A stretch of 64,000 nt of DNA from Paenibacillus fonticola DSM 21315 (GTDB lineage: Bacteria; Bacillota; Bacilli; Paenibacillales; Paenibacillaceae): contig NZ_KB907271.1 in the NCBI RefSeq assembly GCF_000381905.1, positions 1-64,000 on the forward strand, given 5' to 3'. Positions 50,838-59,964 of the stretch are shown one piece after another (positions within the stretch are counted from its first letter, which is position 1; each line of letters opens with the position of its first letter). Under the pieces are notes generated by a model. The model saw nothing but the letters and a program-made list of their open reading frames with translations. It did no database searches and had not been told where the DNA came from. A program made the translations under genes and the position numbers.

Positions 50838-51706
50838 CGATTTATCCGGTAGGATTTTGGCGAGACGCCATATGTTTTCTTGAATAACCGCGCGAGATAA
50901 TTGCTATCATTAAACCCGCATTCATACGATATTTCCGTAATCGGCAGAGATGTCTGTTTTAATAGGGAGCATGCCCGTTCTAAACGGAGCCGCTGCAGAT
51001 AAGCCATCGGCGTCGTTTGGTAATAGTCCCTAAATATGCGGTTCAGGTGCCTCACAGAAATATTCGATCTCGCTGCAATTTCCTCCAGGGTAATCGTCTC
51101 GAGATAGTGATCTTCAATATAGGAGATCGCATTCGCTAAATGCATCAGGCTGCTGTCCAAGACTGTCTCCTGATTGTCATACTGCCTGGACAAGTAGACG
51201 ACGAGTTCCATAAACCGGGAAGCCAGCATCGTCTGATAGCCTTGGAGTTTCATGCGGTATTCTTCGACCATAACAGAGATGAGTGATGAGACATACTCAA
51301 GACTGGATATGGACATGTTCAGCTTGCTTTTGTAGGCATGGATATGGCGATAGAACGGTTCTAAAATGAACAGCGCCTGAAAGCCGTTAGAAGTCTTTAG
51401 ATCTGGACCGGCAGTTCGCAGCATCTCCGGTTTAAACATAATGTTGCAAATTTTAAAATCGACGGGGTCTTTAAAGCCATGCGTAGTTCCGCCGTTTATG
51501 ACAAAAACATTGCCTTTCTTGATAAATGACGCCTCGTCATTGACAATATGGGTCGAGTTCCCGTTTAACACGATAACAAGCTCGGAGAAGTCCATATGCT
51601 GATGAAGAGACGTATCCGCTTCATGTCCGCCGTATTGAATAAAAAAGGGGAACTGCGCGTCTGTCGTAAACCAGTTTAAATATACATTGCTCAAGAAATA
51701 CCCCAC
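50834..51706 (-). CDS. AraC family regulator with cupin sensor domain
   Basis: N-terminal cupin-type sugar-binding domain (about 20-110: HQHMDFSELVIVLNGNSTHIV, KKGNVFVINGGTTHGF). C-terminal AraC domain (about 190-290): ITLEEIAARSNISVRHLNRIFRDYYQTTPMAYLQRLRLERA and ITEISYECGFNDSNYLARLFKKTYGVSPKSYR. Flanked by the GH43 gene and a solute-binding protein gene, whose promoters share one conserved block. It is probably their activator, and it may regulate itself because copy 2 of the block lies 20 bases before its start. Confidence 0.9.
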   Translation of the reverse strand: MGYFLSNVYLNWFTTDAQFPFFIQYGGHEADTSLHQHMDFSELVIVLNGNSTHIVNDEASFIKKGNVFVINGGTTHGFKDPVDFKICNIMFKPEMLRTAGPDLKTSNGFQALFILEPFYRHIHAYKSKLNMSISSLEYVSSLISVMVEEYRMKLQGYQTMLASRFMELVVYLSRQYDNQETVLDSSLMHLANAISYIEDHYLETITLEEIAARSNISVRHLNRIFRDYYQTTPMAYLQRLRLERACSLLKQTSLPITEISYECGFNDSNYLARLFKKTYGVSPKSYRINR

Positions 51707-51725
51707 CTGACCAAGATTCCTTAAT

Positions 51726-51788
51726 GTCTATATCATGCTATTGCATGACTTGAAAATCAAGGTTTTGGCCTAAATCTGAAACTAAAAT
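51726..51788 (+). promoter_or_regulatory. Lipoprotein-gene promoter with AraC-type element (copy 2)
   Basis: 39-bp block at 51726-51764 matches the one at 49214 in all but a few central bases. The weak -35 AGGTTT (51760-51765) and -10 TAAAAT (51783-51788) have the same 17-base spacing and the same place relative to the block. Confidence 0.7.
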
Positions 51789-51832
51789 AATGAATGAGCA
51801 AGTAAATTCCTTATAACATGAAGGGGGAAATC

Positions 51833-53536
51833 ATGGACATGAAAGGGAAAAGAACAAATAAACTTGCAGCTCTGATTGTTAGCGCTATGCTCCTCATATC
51901 TGCTGGCTGCAGCAGTTCAGGAGACAGTGCCGTCAATTATGAGACCGGCAAGGATGAGACGAGTCCGATTACGTTTACCTTTTTCGGCGCTGACGCAAGC
52001 CCCAACTGGAATAACATGCAGGATGATGTAGGGAAAGCAATCACGGCCAAAACTGGCGTTACGCTTGAGGCGGAATACGATGTCGGCAGCGGCGGCGGAC
52101 AAAACAAAATCGCTTTAATGGCAGCCAGCGGACAATATCCGGATCTGATTTACGCAAAAGGGGAGCTCGGAGCTCTCATAGACGCCGGCGCTATTCTCGA
52201 TTTAACCGATCTCATCGACAAACATGCTCCTAATATAAAGAAGGTCATGAGCGAAAACATGAACCGGATGAAATACAGCAATGACGACCCGGCGATCTAC
52301 GCCATTCCCACCAATGTCGGAGTCGGTGAGCAAATTTTTGACGCCACCAGCGGTTTTCAAGTTCAACTGCGTGTGTTGAAGGAGCTTGGCTATCCGGAAA
52401 TCAAAACGGTTCAGGATTTTGAAAACGTACTCAAGGAATACGCAGCGAAGCATCCGACGACCGATGGACAACCTACTATTCCGCTCACACTGAATGCCGA
52501 CGATTGGAAGATCATGATTACGGTAACGAATCAAGCGGCTTTCACAACGGGCATCCCTGGCGACGGTGAATATTACGTAAATCCGGATACCTATGAAGCT
52601 ATGCTTCACTACAAACGGCCGGAAGAGAAGGAATATTTCCGCTGGCTGAACCACATGTATAATGAAGGCTTGCTAGATAAAGATTCCTTTGTACAGAAAG
52701 AAGACCAATATAAAGCGAAAATCGCCAGCGGACGCGTGCTCGGCCTTACCTCTGTGAAATGGGAATACCAGGACGCCGAGAATGCCTTGAAAACGGCGGG
52801 CAAAGAGGAGTATACTTACGGACATTTTCCCGTGACGATGGGTGAGCAGTACAAGGATCACACTATGCAGTCGATCGGTGTCGACGGCTATGGCATTAGC
52901 ATCACTACGGCATGTAAAGATCCGGTACGCGCGATCAAGTTCATCGACTGGCTCTCTTCGGACGAGGGCCAAGTTCTGAGAAACTGGGGGATTGAAGGCA
53001 AGCATTACAACATAGAGGATGGCAAACGCGTTATTCCCACGGATGTTCTTAACCAAAAAGTAAATGATGCCACCAATTTCACCAAGCAAAGCGGCATTAA
53101 TCTGTATCCCATCTTCGGGGTTCGCTATGGTGACGGCGTAAAAGATTCCACGGGCAATTACTACACGACCAACTTCCCGGAACAGATCATTGCCGGCTAC
53201 TCGGATGCCGAGAAGGAAACTTTGGCCGCGTATAACGCCACTACCTGGAAGGATCTTTTTCCTAGCAAAGATGAGTTTCCCGTTAAAGAGTGGGGGGCCT
53301 TGTACAATATGCAGGTACCGACAGACGGGGATTACCAAATCATTTATAAAAAAACGCAGGATATCGTGCGCAAACGGATTCCCGAAGCCGTATTAGCTAA
53401 ATCCGGCGATTTCGACAAAATCTATGATGCATTCATCGCTGAATTGAACCAGGTCGGCGCCGAGAAGATGGAGCAAGAATACACAGAGCTTGTAAAAGCG
53501 AGGGTCTCGCTCTTCACGGGAAAAGATGTTCAATGA
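51833..53536 (+). CDS. Extracellular sugar-binding lipoprotein (orphan)
   Basis: Large family-1 solute-binding protein. Signal peptide KLAALIVSAMLLISAGC ends in a lipobox-like SAGC. Marks of the group: ITFTFFGADASPNWNN, YPDLIYAKGELGALIDAGAILDLTDLID, EYFRWLNHMYNEGLLDKDSF and IKFIDWLSSDEGQ. No permease gene follows, which is unusual; partner permeases must be elsewhere or lost. Coregulated with GH43 through the shared promoter block, so a xylo-oligosaccharide is the likely ligand. ATG 51833 is used, AAGGGGG upstream; ATG 51839 is also possible. Confidence 0.86.
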   Translation: MDMKGKRTNKLAALIVSAMLLISAGCSSSGDSAVNYETGKDETSPITFTFFGADASPNWNNMQDDVGKAITAKTGVTLEAEYDVGSGGGQNKIALMAASGQYPDLIYAKGELGALIDAGAILDLTDLIDKHAPNIKKVMSENMNRMKYSNDDPAIYAIPTNVGVGEQIFDATSGFQVQLRVLKELGYPEIKTVQDFENVLKEYAAKHPTTDGQPTIPLTLNADDWKIMITVTNQAAFTTGIPGDGEYYVNPDTYEAMLHYKRPEEKEYFRWLNHMYNEGLLDKDSFVQKEDQYKAKIASGRVLGLTSVKWEYQDAENALKTAGKEEYTYGHFPVTMGEQYKDHTMQSIGVDGYGISITTACKDPVRAIKFIDWLSSDEGQVLRNWGIEGKHYNIEDGKRVIPTDVLNQKVNDATNFTKQSGINLYPIFGVRYGDGVKDSTGNYYTTNFPEQIIAGYSDAEKETLAAYNATTWKDLFPSKDEFPVKEWGALYNMQVPTDGDYQIIYKKTQDIVRKRIPEAVLAKSGDFDKIYDAFIAELNQVGAEKMEQEYTELVKARVSLFTGKDVQ

Positions 53537-53580
53537 GTCCCTTGATCTTCATAGCGAGGTTTGGGGGGATGGAATTTGTG

Positions 53581-53640
53581 AATTGGTGAAACGGATGAAT
53601 TGATGAAACTGATGAATTGATGAATTGATGAAACTGATGA
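53581..53640. repeat. TGATGAA-type short tandem repeat
   Basis: Imperfect repeats of TGATGAATTGATGAAAC-like units fill about 60 bases just after the lipoprotein gene. Low-complexity sequence without coding potential. Confidence 0.7.
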
Positions 53641-53670
53641 TATTGGTTGAACTCGTAGGACTGTTCACCC

Positions 53671-53862
53671 ACTAACGGACAGGAGATCCGCTATTTGTTG
53701 AAATAGGCCCTCTTTCGCTATGCTTACGGACCCTGGTTCCGTTATTCGACCAAATTTACGGCAGTAATCAGGTTTTCGGGATCAATAGCGGAACGTAGGT
53801 CCGTTAGCTCTCAAGATTCCTCGTTATTTCACAAATAGCGTCGCCTGTGTCCGTTAGGATAG
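53671..53862. repeat. Degenerate ACGGA/TCCGTTAG repeat element
   Basis: At least four spaced units carry AACGGAC, TACGGACC, GCGGAAC or the inverse GTCCGTTAG / TTCCGTTAT, near AATAGCG or GCTATTTG words. The mirror pairs could fold. It resembles a decayed interspersed intergenic repeat. No gene is present. Confidence 0.55.
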
Positions 53863-53888
53863 CAAATATCCCGTTGCCCACTCAGCTA

Positions 53889-53980
53889 TCCAAGCCAGCT
53901 GCACAGCCACACAGCACCCCAAGCCACACATCAACCCAAGCCACACAGCAACCCAAGCCGCCAGCCTCCCAAGCCATACA
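53889..53980. repeat. CCAAGCCACACAGCAAC tandem repeat
   Basis: About four units of a 16-17 bp repeat (CCAAGCCACACATCAAC, CCAAGCCACACAGCAAC, CCAAGCCGCCAGCCTC, CCAAGCCATACAG). An open frame through it gives only Pro/Gln/Thr-rich sequence and has no ribosome binding site, so I do not call a gene. Confidence 0.7.
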
Positions 53981-54109
53981 GTCGGCAATCAGCTACCTCG
54001 CACCAGTAATGCAAATGTGTAAAGAAGTTGGACGGAAAAATGAGGTATTGTTGCAGCACCGTTTTCCGTCCAATTTTGATTTTAGGGATTTATGAACAGC
54101 AGCCTCTAC

Positions 54110-54973
54110 TTAATACCGTTCCAGCACCAAATTTGTCTTGAGTGAGTCGGCTGGCACGAGCCACCCCTTGCTTTCCAGCAGCTGCAAAAGTTGCTCGCGT
54201 CCCGATGCTGCCGTCTGATACTGATCGGTTTTGAATGAAATCTCCACAATATTCTCTGTTCCATTTCCATCCGCGCTGACAATGGGCCACAATTCAATCG
54301 CCGTCTCTAGGCCTTCGAAGGTCCCGCTGTATTTGCTTACCAGAACAGGGCCATGCGCATAGGCCTGCTTCAATGCGGCTGTTCCCCAGCCGGGAGCATT
54401 GGTTTTATCCAGCTTGCCAGGAATGCTGCTTACCAGCATTTCCAGCGCATCCTTGCTGCTGGGCAAAGTCAGCCCTGTAGATGCCGATTCATCCTTATTA
54501 TTCGAGAAACTGAGCGTTTGCTTGCTGTATCCCCAGTCGATTTCCGCCTCATAATTCGTATCTGCCGCGCTGAACCCTTCACGGTTGGCTTGGTCCAAAG
54601 CGGCGGTGATATTTCCGTTCGTCACGGCGTACCGTTTTTTGTAGGTCATTTCGTACTTCTTTTTATCCTCTTTTTTGCGGAAGCGCACATTCCAGCCCGA
54701 ATCGTTCAACGATAGGGATGCTGTATCGAAGTATTCCACTAGCATTCGTGCAGCCGGCTCCTCCATATGAAAAATATCCTTCACTTGATCCCGCAGCGTA
54801 AGATCATCATTCAATACAAGATCGGAGTTCAGCAGAAATTTAACTTCGTACGTTGGAACGGCATTGGCTGCGGCTTCTACCGTGGCAGGGGCCTGCCAGC
54901 TTGCAGACAGCATAACCGCACTTAATGCGGCAGTTATGAATGTTTTGACCGTTTTCACTTTTAACTTCATCAT
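54110..54973 (-). CDS. Secreted CYTH-like domain protein
   Basis: Signal peptide at about 1-35 (VKTFITAALSAVMLSASWQAPATVEAAA). The mature part resembles a CYTH (triphosphate tunnel) fold: EVKFLL (ExK-type start), EYFDTASLSLNDSGWNVRFRKKE, YEMTYKKRY, later YEAEIDW and VLVSKYSGTFEGLETAIELW and IVEISFK. The alternating charged strands are what the tunnel needs. CYTH proteins are normally cytoplasmic (adenylate cyclase, thiamine or tri-polyphosphatase), so an exported one is unusual. AAAGGAGC lies before the ATG. Single gene; function unknown. Confidence 0.65.
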   Translation of the reverse strand: MMKLKVKTVKTFITAALSAVMLSASWQAPATVEAAANAVPTYEVKFLLNSDLVLNDDLTLRDQVKDIFHMEEPAARMLVEYFDTASLSLNDSGWNVRFRKKEDKKKYEMTYKKRYAVTNGNITAALDQANREGFSAADTNYEAEIDWGYSKQTLSFSNNKDESASTGLTLPSSKDALEMLVSSIPGKLDKTNAPGWGTAALKQAYAHGPVLVSKYSGTFEGLETAIELWPIVSADGNGTENIVEISFKTDQYQTAASGREQLLQLLESKGWLVPADSLKTNLVLERY

Positions 54974-55102
54974 TTCAGCTCCTTTAATATGGAAATATGT
55001 GGTTCGTTATCTACTGTAAGGGTGTATTGTCAAACCCAAATCAACAGAATGGAGCGCTCAAGTTAAAAAAAGCACAATTAAATCTTGGCAGGCCAAGAGA
55101 GA

Positions 55103-56008
55103 TTATTGGATGGCTTGCCGCCACTGATCGAGAAGCTGAATGAATGCGCTGCTGGTTGCCGGCATATAGCGGTCTTGATTCGTTATCGCATATACCTGGC
55201 GTTCGGCCGGTAGGCCGGGAACCGGCCATATCCGCAGCAGCCCCCGATTCGCTTCGGATTGAACTGCCATCCGCGAGATGAAGGAGATATGCTCGCCGAG
55301 CATAACCGCCTGCTTGATGGCCTCCAGTGAATCGAGCTCCAGCCTGGAGAAGGGGCTGATGCCCCGCTGTTCCAGCCACTGATCCGTAATGCGCCGCGTA
55401 CTGGACTCGTTGCCGTGCAGCACGAAGGATGAAGCGGCAATCAGTTCCGGCGTCCATTCGGCGGCTTCCGCAAACGGATGCGCAGGGGAGCAGACCAGAA
55501 CAAGCTCGTCCTTGCAGAGCGCTTGAGCTTTCAGCGAGGCATGGCGAAAGGGACCGGTTGAAATAAGGCCGGCATCGATCTGATGGGAATGCAGCATTTG
55601 TGTGACAGCTGGCGCTGTTTTGACGGTTAGCGAGATGTTTATGCCTGGATAAGATTTGGTAAAAGAATCGAGTATGACCGGCAGGATGTAGGTCGCAGGC
55701 ACATAGCTGGCTCCGATGGACAGCGTTCCCTGCCGCAGTGTGCCAAAATCGTTAACGACCCTTTGCGCTTCCGCCGCAAGGGCATTGATTTTAGCCGCGT
55801 AATGAAGCAGGGCATAGCCGGCATCCGTCAGAATAATACGTCCCATGCGGGCATCAAACAATTTGACGCCAAAGTCGCGTTCCAGATTTTTCATATGAAA
55901 GGTAACTGTGGGCTGCTTGAGTCCGAGCAGTTCGGCTACCGTGGTAATTTTATGGTGCTTCTCCAGCAGCTCGACAATTTGCAGCTTCAATAAATTAAGA
56001 TTCCTCAC
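55103..56008 (-). CDS. LysR family regulator
   Basis: Winged helix-turn-helix at 1-60 (LLKLQIVELLEKHHKITTVAELLGLKQPTVTFHMKNLERDFGVKLFDAR) followed by the effector domain (GTLSIGASYVPATYILPVIL, the CysL/CysB-like entry). 301 residues from GTG 56008, which has AGGAGG 9 bases upstream; a longer frame to 56083 has none. Divergent from an Fe3+-type ABC transporter operon, which it probably controls; a T-N11-A box lies between. Confidence 0.88.
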   Translation of the reverse strand: MRNLNLLKLQIVELLEKHHKITTVAELLGLKQPTVTFHMKNLERDFGVKLFDARMGRIILTDAGYALLHYAAKINALAAEAQRVVNDFGTLRQGTLSIGASYVPATYILPVILDSFTKSYPGINISLTVKTAPAVTQMLHSHQIDAGLISTGPFRHASLKAQALCKDELVLVCSPAHPFAEAAEWTPELIAASSFVLHGNESSTRRITDQWLEQRGISPFSRLELDSLEAIKQAVMLGEHISFISRMAVQSEANRGLLRIWPVPGLPAERQVYAITNQDRYMPATSSAFIQLLDQWRQAIQ

Positions 56009-56050
56009 TGGAAGATCCCTCCTTGGTTCTCGATGAGCCTGTTCTCTATA

Positions 56051-56065
56051 TAGATTTAATCTATG
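56051..56065. promoter_or_regulatory. LysR box (perfect palindrome, T-N11-A)
   Basis: ATAGATT-T-AATCTAT, a perfect 15-bp dyad containing the T-N11-A pattern of LysR binding sites, 43 bases before the LysR start and about 150 before the ABC gene. Confidence 0.6.
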
Positions 56066-56211
56066 AATGTAAAAGCTGTTCATTGAAATAATTAATTTTC
56101 GTTTTACATAACGGTAATACTGTCCTGCACTCCCCCGGGTAGACTGGTTAATGTAGGAACGTCAGAGCAATGAGACGTGCCAAAAGCTGAACAAGGAAGG
56201 GAATCATCAGA

Positions 56212-57219
56212 ATGGATTTGAACATACGCGGCGTGAGCAAAAGCTTTGGCGGAAATATGGCGCTGCATCCAACGGACTTAATCATCCGCCAGGGAAAGTT
56301 CACGACGCTGCTCGGACCTTCGGGCTGCGGTAAAACGACACTGCTGAGGCTCATCGCCGGTCTGGAGCGGCCGGATACGGGGAGCATCAGCTTCGGCGAG
56401 GAGATGCTGTACAGCGAGGCGAGAGAAGTACCGCCTCATCGGCGCGGCTTCGGGATGGTATTTCAGGACTTTGCGCTCTGGCCGCATATGACCGTCTTTG
56501 AAAATGTGGCCTTTGGATTAAGGGCAACCGGTCGCAAGAACGGGATTCGCGACAGGGTGATGGAAGCACTGGGCAAGGTCAAACTGAGCGGCATGGAGCA
56601 GCGGTATCCGCACCAGCTGTCGGGCGGGCAGCAGCAGCGGGTGGCCTTCGCGAGAGCGGTCGCCACGCAGCCGAAGCTGGTTCTCTTCGATGAGCCGCTC
56701 AGTGCGCTCGATGCGGTGCTGCGGGATGAAATGCGTCTGGAAATGACGTACCTGGTGCGGGAAATGGGGTTAACCGCTCTGTATGTTACGCATGATCAGA
56801 TCGAAGCGATGTCCATGTCGGATGAGGTGATTGTCATGCATAGCGGACAAGTGCTGCAGCAAGGGGCGCCGGAAGAAATCTACAATCAGCCGAAGCATCC
56901 GTTCGTCGCCCGTTTTATCGGGAAATCCAATTGGCTAAAGGGCGGACAGTCGATGTTCAGACCGGAGCATATCCGGTTCCAGCCCCAACCAGGCGAAGAG
57001 GTTCAATCCTATGCTGCCGCGGTTACGCAGGTCAGCTATGTTGGCGACAGGTATGAGGTGAGATTGAAGGCGGACGAGGCTGCCGAGCCATGGCTGGTTT
57101 ATTGTCCGGAGCGGTTGAAAGAAGGAACAGAGGTAACCATCTATCTGGCGCAGCACTGCATTCACCGATTGAACGGGAGCTATCATTCGATTCAAGAAAA
57201 CGAACCAAAGGGGAAATGA
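56212..57219 (+). CDS. ABC transporter ATP-binding protein, FbpC/PotA type
   Basis: ATPase of an iron(III)/polyamine/phosphonate-type importer. Walker A GPSGCGKTT, Q-loop VFQDFALW, signature LSGGQQQRVAFARA, Walker B LVLFDEPLSALD, switch YVTHDQ. C-terminal regulatory part is present (FRPEHIRFQPQPGEEVQSYAAAVTQVSYVGDRYEVRL; TOBE-like). 335 residues. First gene of a four-gene operon; its stop overlaps the start of the binding-protein gene. Confidence 0.9.
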   Translation: MDLNIRGVSKSFGGNMALHPTDLIIRQGKFTTLLGPSGCGKTTLLRLIAGLERPDTGSISFGEEMLYSEAREVPPHRRGFGMVFQDFALWPHMTVFENVAFGLRATGRKNGIRDRVMEALGKVKLSGMEQRYPHQLSGGQQQRVAFARAVATQPKLVLFDEPLSALDAVLRDEMRLEMTYLVREMGLTALYVTHDQIEAMSMSDEVIVMHSGQVLQQGAPEEIYNQPKHPFVARFIGKSNWLKGGQSMFRPEHIRFQPQPGEEVQSYAAAVTQVSYVGDRYEVRLKADEAAEPWLVYCPERLKEGTEVTIYLAQHCIHRLNGSYHSIQENEPKGK

Positions 57220-58283
57220 TGATGTTAAACTTGACACGCAATGCATGGAAAAAAGGGAGCGCACTTGTGCTGACTCTAGCGTTAGGAACCGCATTGGCCG
57301 GCTGCGGAAGCAGCAGCACCGCTCAAGATACAGCATCTCCAGCAAGTGCGGAGAACAAGCCTGCGCAAGCGGCAGACAAGACACTTACCGTATATACAGC
57401 AGGCCCGGAAGGCTTGGCGAACAAGCTGATCGAGGAGTTTCAAACCCAAACCGGCATCAAAGTAGAAATGTTTCAAGGCACAACCGGCAAAATTCTGGCC
57501 CGTCTTGAAGCAGAGAAGTCCAATCCGGTAGCCGATGTCGTTATTCTGGCCTCGCTGCCATCTGCTCAAGGCCTTAAGAATGAAGGCTTGACGCTGCCAT
57601 ACCCAGAAGCTAAAAATGCGGACAAGCTGAACAAAGATTGGTCTGACCCGGAAGGCAACTACTTTAGCACCAGTGCATCGGCGCTTGGCATTGCCTATAA
57701 TACGAAACTGGTCACGACACCGCCGACATCCTGGAGTGATCTCGCTAAACCGGAATACAAGGACCAGGTCAATATTCCCGATCCGTCGCTGTCCGGCTCA
57801 GCACTTGATTTCATTACAGGCTACCTCAGCGACAAAGGCGAGAGCGGCTGGTCCTTGTTCGAGCAGTATAAGGCGAACGGCGCAGCCATGGCCGGAGCCA
57901 ACCAGGAAGCTCTTGATCCTGTCATTACTGGCGCCAAGAGTATCGTTGCCAGTGCGGTCGATTATATGACCTACAAGGCCAAAGCCAAAGGCGAGCCGAT
58001 CGATATTGTTTATCCACAGGAAGGTACCGTGATCAGCCCGCGTCCTGCCGCTATTTTGAAGTCCACCAAGCATGAAGAGAATGCAAAAGCATTTATCGAT
58101 TATTTGCTCTCCGATGAGGCACAGAAGCTGGTCTCCGATGCGGCATTGCTGCCGGGCCGCACAGATATCAAAGCGGAGAACCGCGCCAACCTGGATGAAA
58201 TCCCATTGCTGAAGACGGACTGGGATTGGATGGGCGAGCAAGGATCGGATGTAACGGATAAATTCACGAAGTTATTTAAATAA
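57219..58283 (+). CDS. Iron(III)/AEP-type substrate-binding lipoprotein
   Basis: Family-1-type binding protein related to FbpA/FutA/AfuA and 2-aminoethylphosphonate binders. Lipoprotein signal VLTLALGTALAGC (lipobox LAGC). Then LTVYTAGPEGLANKLIEEFQTQTGIKVEMFQGTTGKILARLEAEKSNPVADVVILA, typical of the AfuA group, and YPQEGTVISPRPAAI. The two adjacent Tyr ligands of bacterial Fe3+ binders are not obvious at the C-terminus, so ligand identity is open. Three ATG codons lie in a row (57216-57224); 57219 is used, AAGGGG upstream. Confidence 0.85.
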   Translation: MMLNLTRNAWKKGSALVLTLALGTALAGCGSSSTAQDTASPASAENKPAQAADKTLTVYTAGPEGLANKLIEEFQTQTGIKVEMFQGTTGKILARLEAEKSNPVADVVILASLPSAQGLKNEGLTLPYPEAKNADKLNKDWSDPEGNYFSTSASALGIAYNTKLVTTPPTSWSDLAKPEYKDQVNIPDPSLSGSALDFITGYLSDKGESGWSLFEQYKANGAAMAGANQEALDPVITGAKSIVASAVDYMTYKAKAKGEPIDIVYPQEGTVISPRPAAILKSTKHEENAKAFIDYLLSDEAQKLVSDAALLPGRTDIKAENRANLDEIPLLKTDWDWMGEQGSDVTDKFTKLFK

Positions 58284-58284
58284 C

Positions 58285-59964
58285 ATGAATAATTCCTTAC
58301 AACAACGTCAACTCAAAATTTGGTCGATGGTGCTTGCACTGCTAGTTCTAGGTCTGCTTATCGTCGTGCCTTTGGCCGAAATCTTCATCCAAAGCGTGTA
58401 TCGGGATGGACAGCTGCAGTGGTCAGCCCCGCTGCGCACCCTGGCAAATTCAGAAATGATGGGCGTACTGCTGGCTTCAATCTGGCTAGGTGTATGTGTC
58501 ATTCTGGGAACGACAGTGCTTGCGCTGCCGCTGGCCTGGGTGATGGTAAATACCAGACTCAGCCGGTGGCGCTGGCTGGAAATCGTATTCCTGATCCCCT
58601 TTATGACACCGCCTTATATCGGTTCGATGGGCTGGATTCTGTTCATGCAAAAGAGCGGCTACCTGGAGCAGCTTGCTCCGGGTCTCGCCGGGCTTGGGGG
58701 AGCATTCTTCTCCTTTGGTGGAATGGTCGTGATCATGAGCCTGCATCTTTATCCGTTCCTGTATTTGCTGCTGCGCGGAGCGCTGGAAAGGATCGGCGGA
58801 AATATGGAAGAAGCGGCCGCTATTATGGGAGCACCATTCATGTACCGTTTTCGCCGCGTTGTCGCACCGCTGCTGTTGTCGGCTTTTGGCATGGGAGCGA
58901 TGCTTGTTTTCGTCAAGACGATTGCTGAATTCGGAACACCGGTTACGTTTGGAAAACGCATTGGTTACGAGGTGATGACCTCTGAAATTCATAAATATAT
59001 ATCCAGCTGGCCGATCGATTTCGGCAAAGCAACTTCACTGTCATCCGTGCTGCTCACCACCTGCCTGCTGGTCTGGTACGTGCAGTCCCTGGTGAACCGC
59101 AAACACACCTATGGGCTGGTCGGAGGAAAAGGCATACGCCGATCCTCCATGAGCAGTGGCAGCTGGCTGCATTGGGCAGGAGGGATCTACGTGTTTTTGC
59201 TCCTGCTCGCGTCGGTTGGCATCCCGTATTTCTCCATTGTGGCGGCTTCCACAATGAAGCTGCGGGGAGTCGGCTTAGCCTGGAACAACTTTACGCTAGA
59301 TTCCTATAAAGAGCTGCTGAGCTGGAATTCCCCCAGCATGAAAGCACTGCAGACCAGTCTCTGGCTGTCCCTGGCCGCTTCCACCATTGCCGTATTTCTC
59401 GGCACCTGGTTTGCCGTGGTGATCGAACGATCCAGAAGCCGGGTGCAGCGCACGATTGATCTATTCAGTCTGCTGCCGAATACGGTGCCGGGAATTGTGC
59501 TCGTTGTAGGTCTGATCCTGTTATGGAATTCACCCTGGATGCCGATTCCGCTCTATAACACTTATGGCATGGTCATTCTCACCTATGTTGTATTATTTGT
59601 TCCTTATACGGTACAGTACGTCAAAAGCGCCTTTACCCAAATTGATCCTTCACTATTTCACGCTGGTCAGGTGTTTGGCGGAACACCGGGATACATTTTC
59701 CGCAGAGTGCTGCTGCCGCTCATTATTCCGGGAATGCTGGCCGGATGGATGATGACTTTTACGATCGCATCGCGCGAACTAGTTGGCTCTCTGCTTATAT
59801 TGCCTCCGTCTGTAAAGACCTCGGCAACGTATATCTATGCGCAGTTCGAGCAGGGGCAAGTATCGCTTGGCATGGCGATGGCCGTCATCTCAGTGGGGCT
59901 GACGACGGTGCTGCTCATCCTGCTGGAAGTTATGGGCTCCAAAAGAAGGCGGACCGCATCCTGA
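58285..59964 (+). CDS. Fused two-domain ABC permease, FbpB type
   Basis: 559 residues with about 12 membrane segments and two copies of the permease module, as in FbpB/AfuB. The EAA-like loops are MEEAAAIMGAPFMYRFRRVVAPLLL and FHAGQVFGGTPGYIFRRVLLPLIIPG. It starts one base after the binding-protein stop and its TGA overlaps the ATG of the next gene (TGATG). Confidence 0.9.
   Translation: MNNSLQQRQLKIWSMVLALLVLGLLIVVPLAEIFIQSVYRDGQLQWSAPLRTLANSEMMGVLLASIWLGVCVILGTTVLALPLAWVMVNTRLSRWRWLEIVFLIPFMTPPYIGSMGWILFMQKSGYLEQLAPGLAGLGGAFFSFGGMVVIMSLHLYPFLYLLLRGALERIGGNMEEAAAIMGAPFMYRFRRVVAPLLLSAFGMGAMLVFVKTIAEFGTPVTFGKRIGYEVMTSEIHKYISSWPIDFGKATSLSSVLLTTCLLVWYVQSLVNRKHTYGLVGGKGIRRSSMSSGSWLHWAGGIYVFLLLLASVGIPYFSIVAASTMKLRGVGLAWNNFTLDSYKELLSWNSPSMKALQTSLWLSLAASTIAVFLGTWFAVVIERSRSRVQRTIDLFSLLPNTVPGIVLVVGLILLWNSPWMPIPLYNTYGMVILTYVVLFVPYTVQYVKSAFTQIDPSLFHAGQVFGGTPGYIFRRVLLPLIIPGMLAGWMMTFTIASRELVGSLLILPPSVKTSATYIYAQFEQGQVSLGMAMAVISVGLTTVLLILLEVMGSKRRRTAS

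Noticed and set aside
53581..53980. CRISPR array
   Set aside because: Repeats are adjacent or degenerate, with no regular unique spacers and no cas genes in the window.
53847..54095. Pro/Gln/Thr-rich plus-strand frame
   Set aside because: Made almost entirely by the CCAAGCC tandem repeat; no ribosome binding site.
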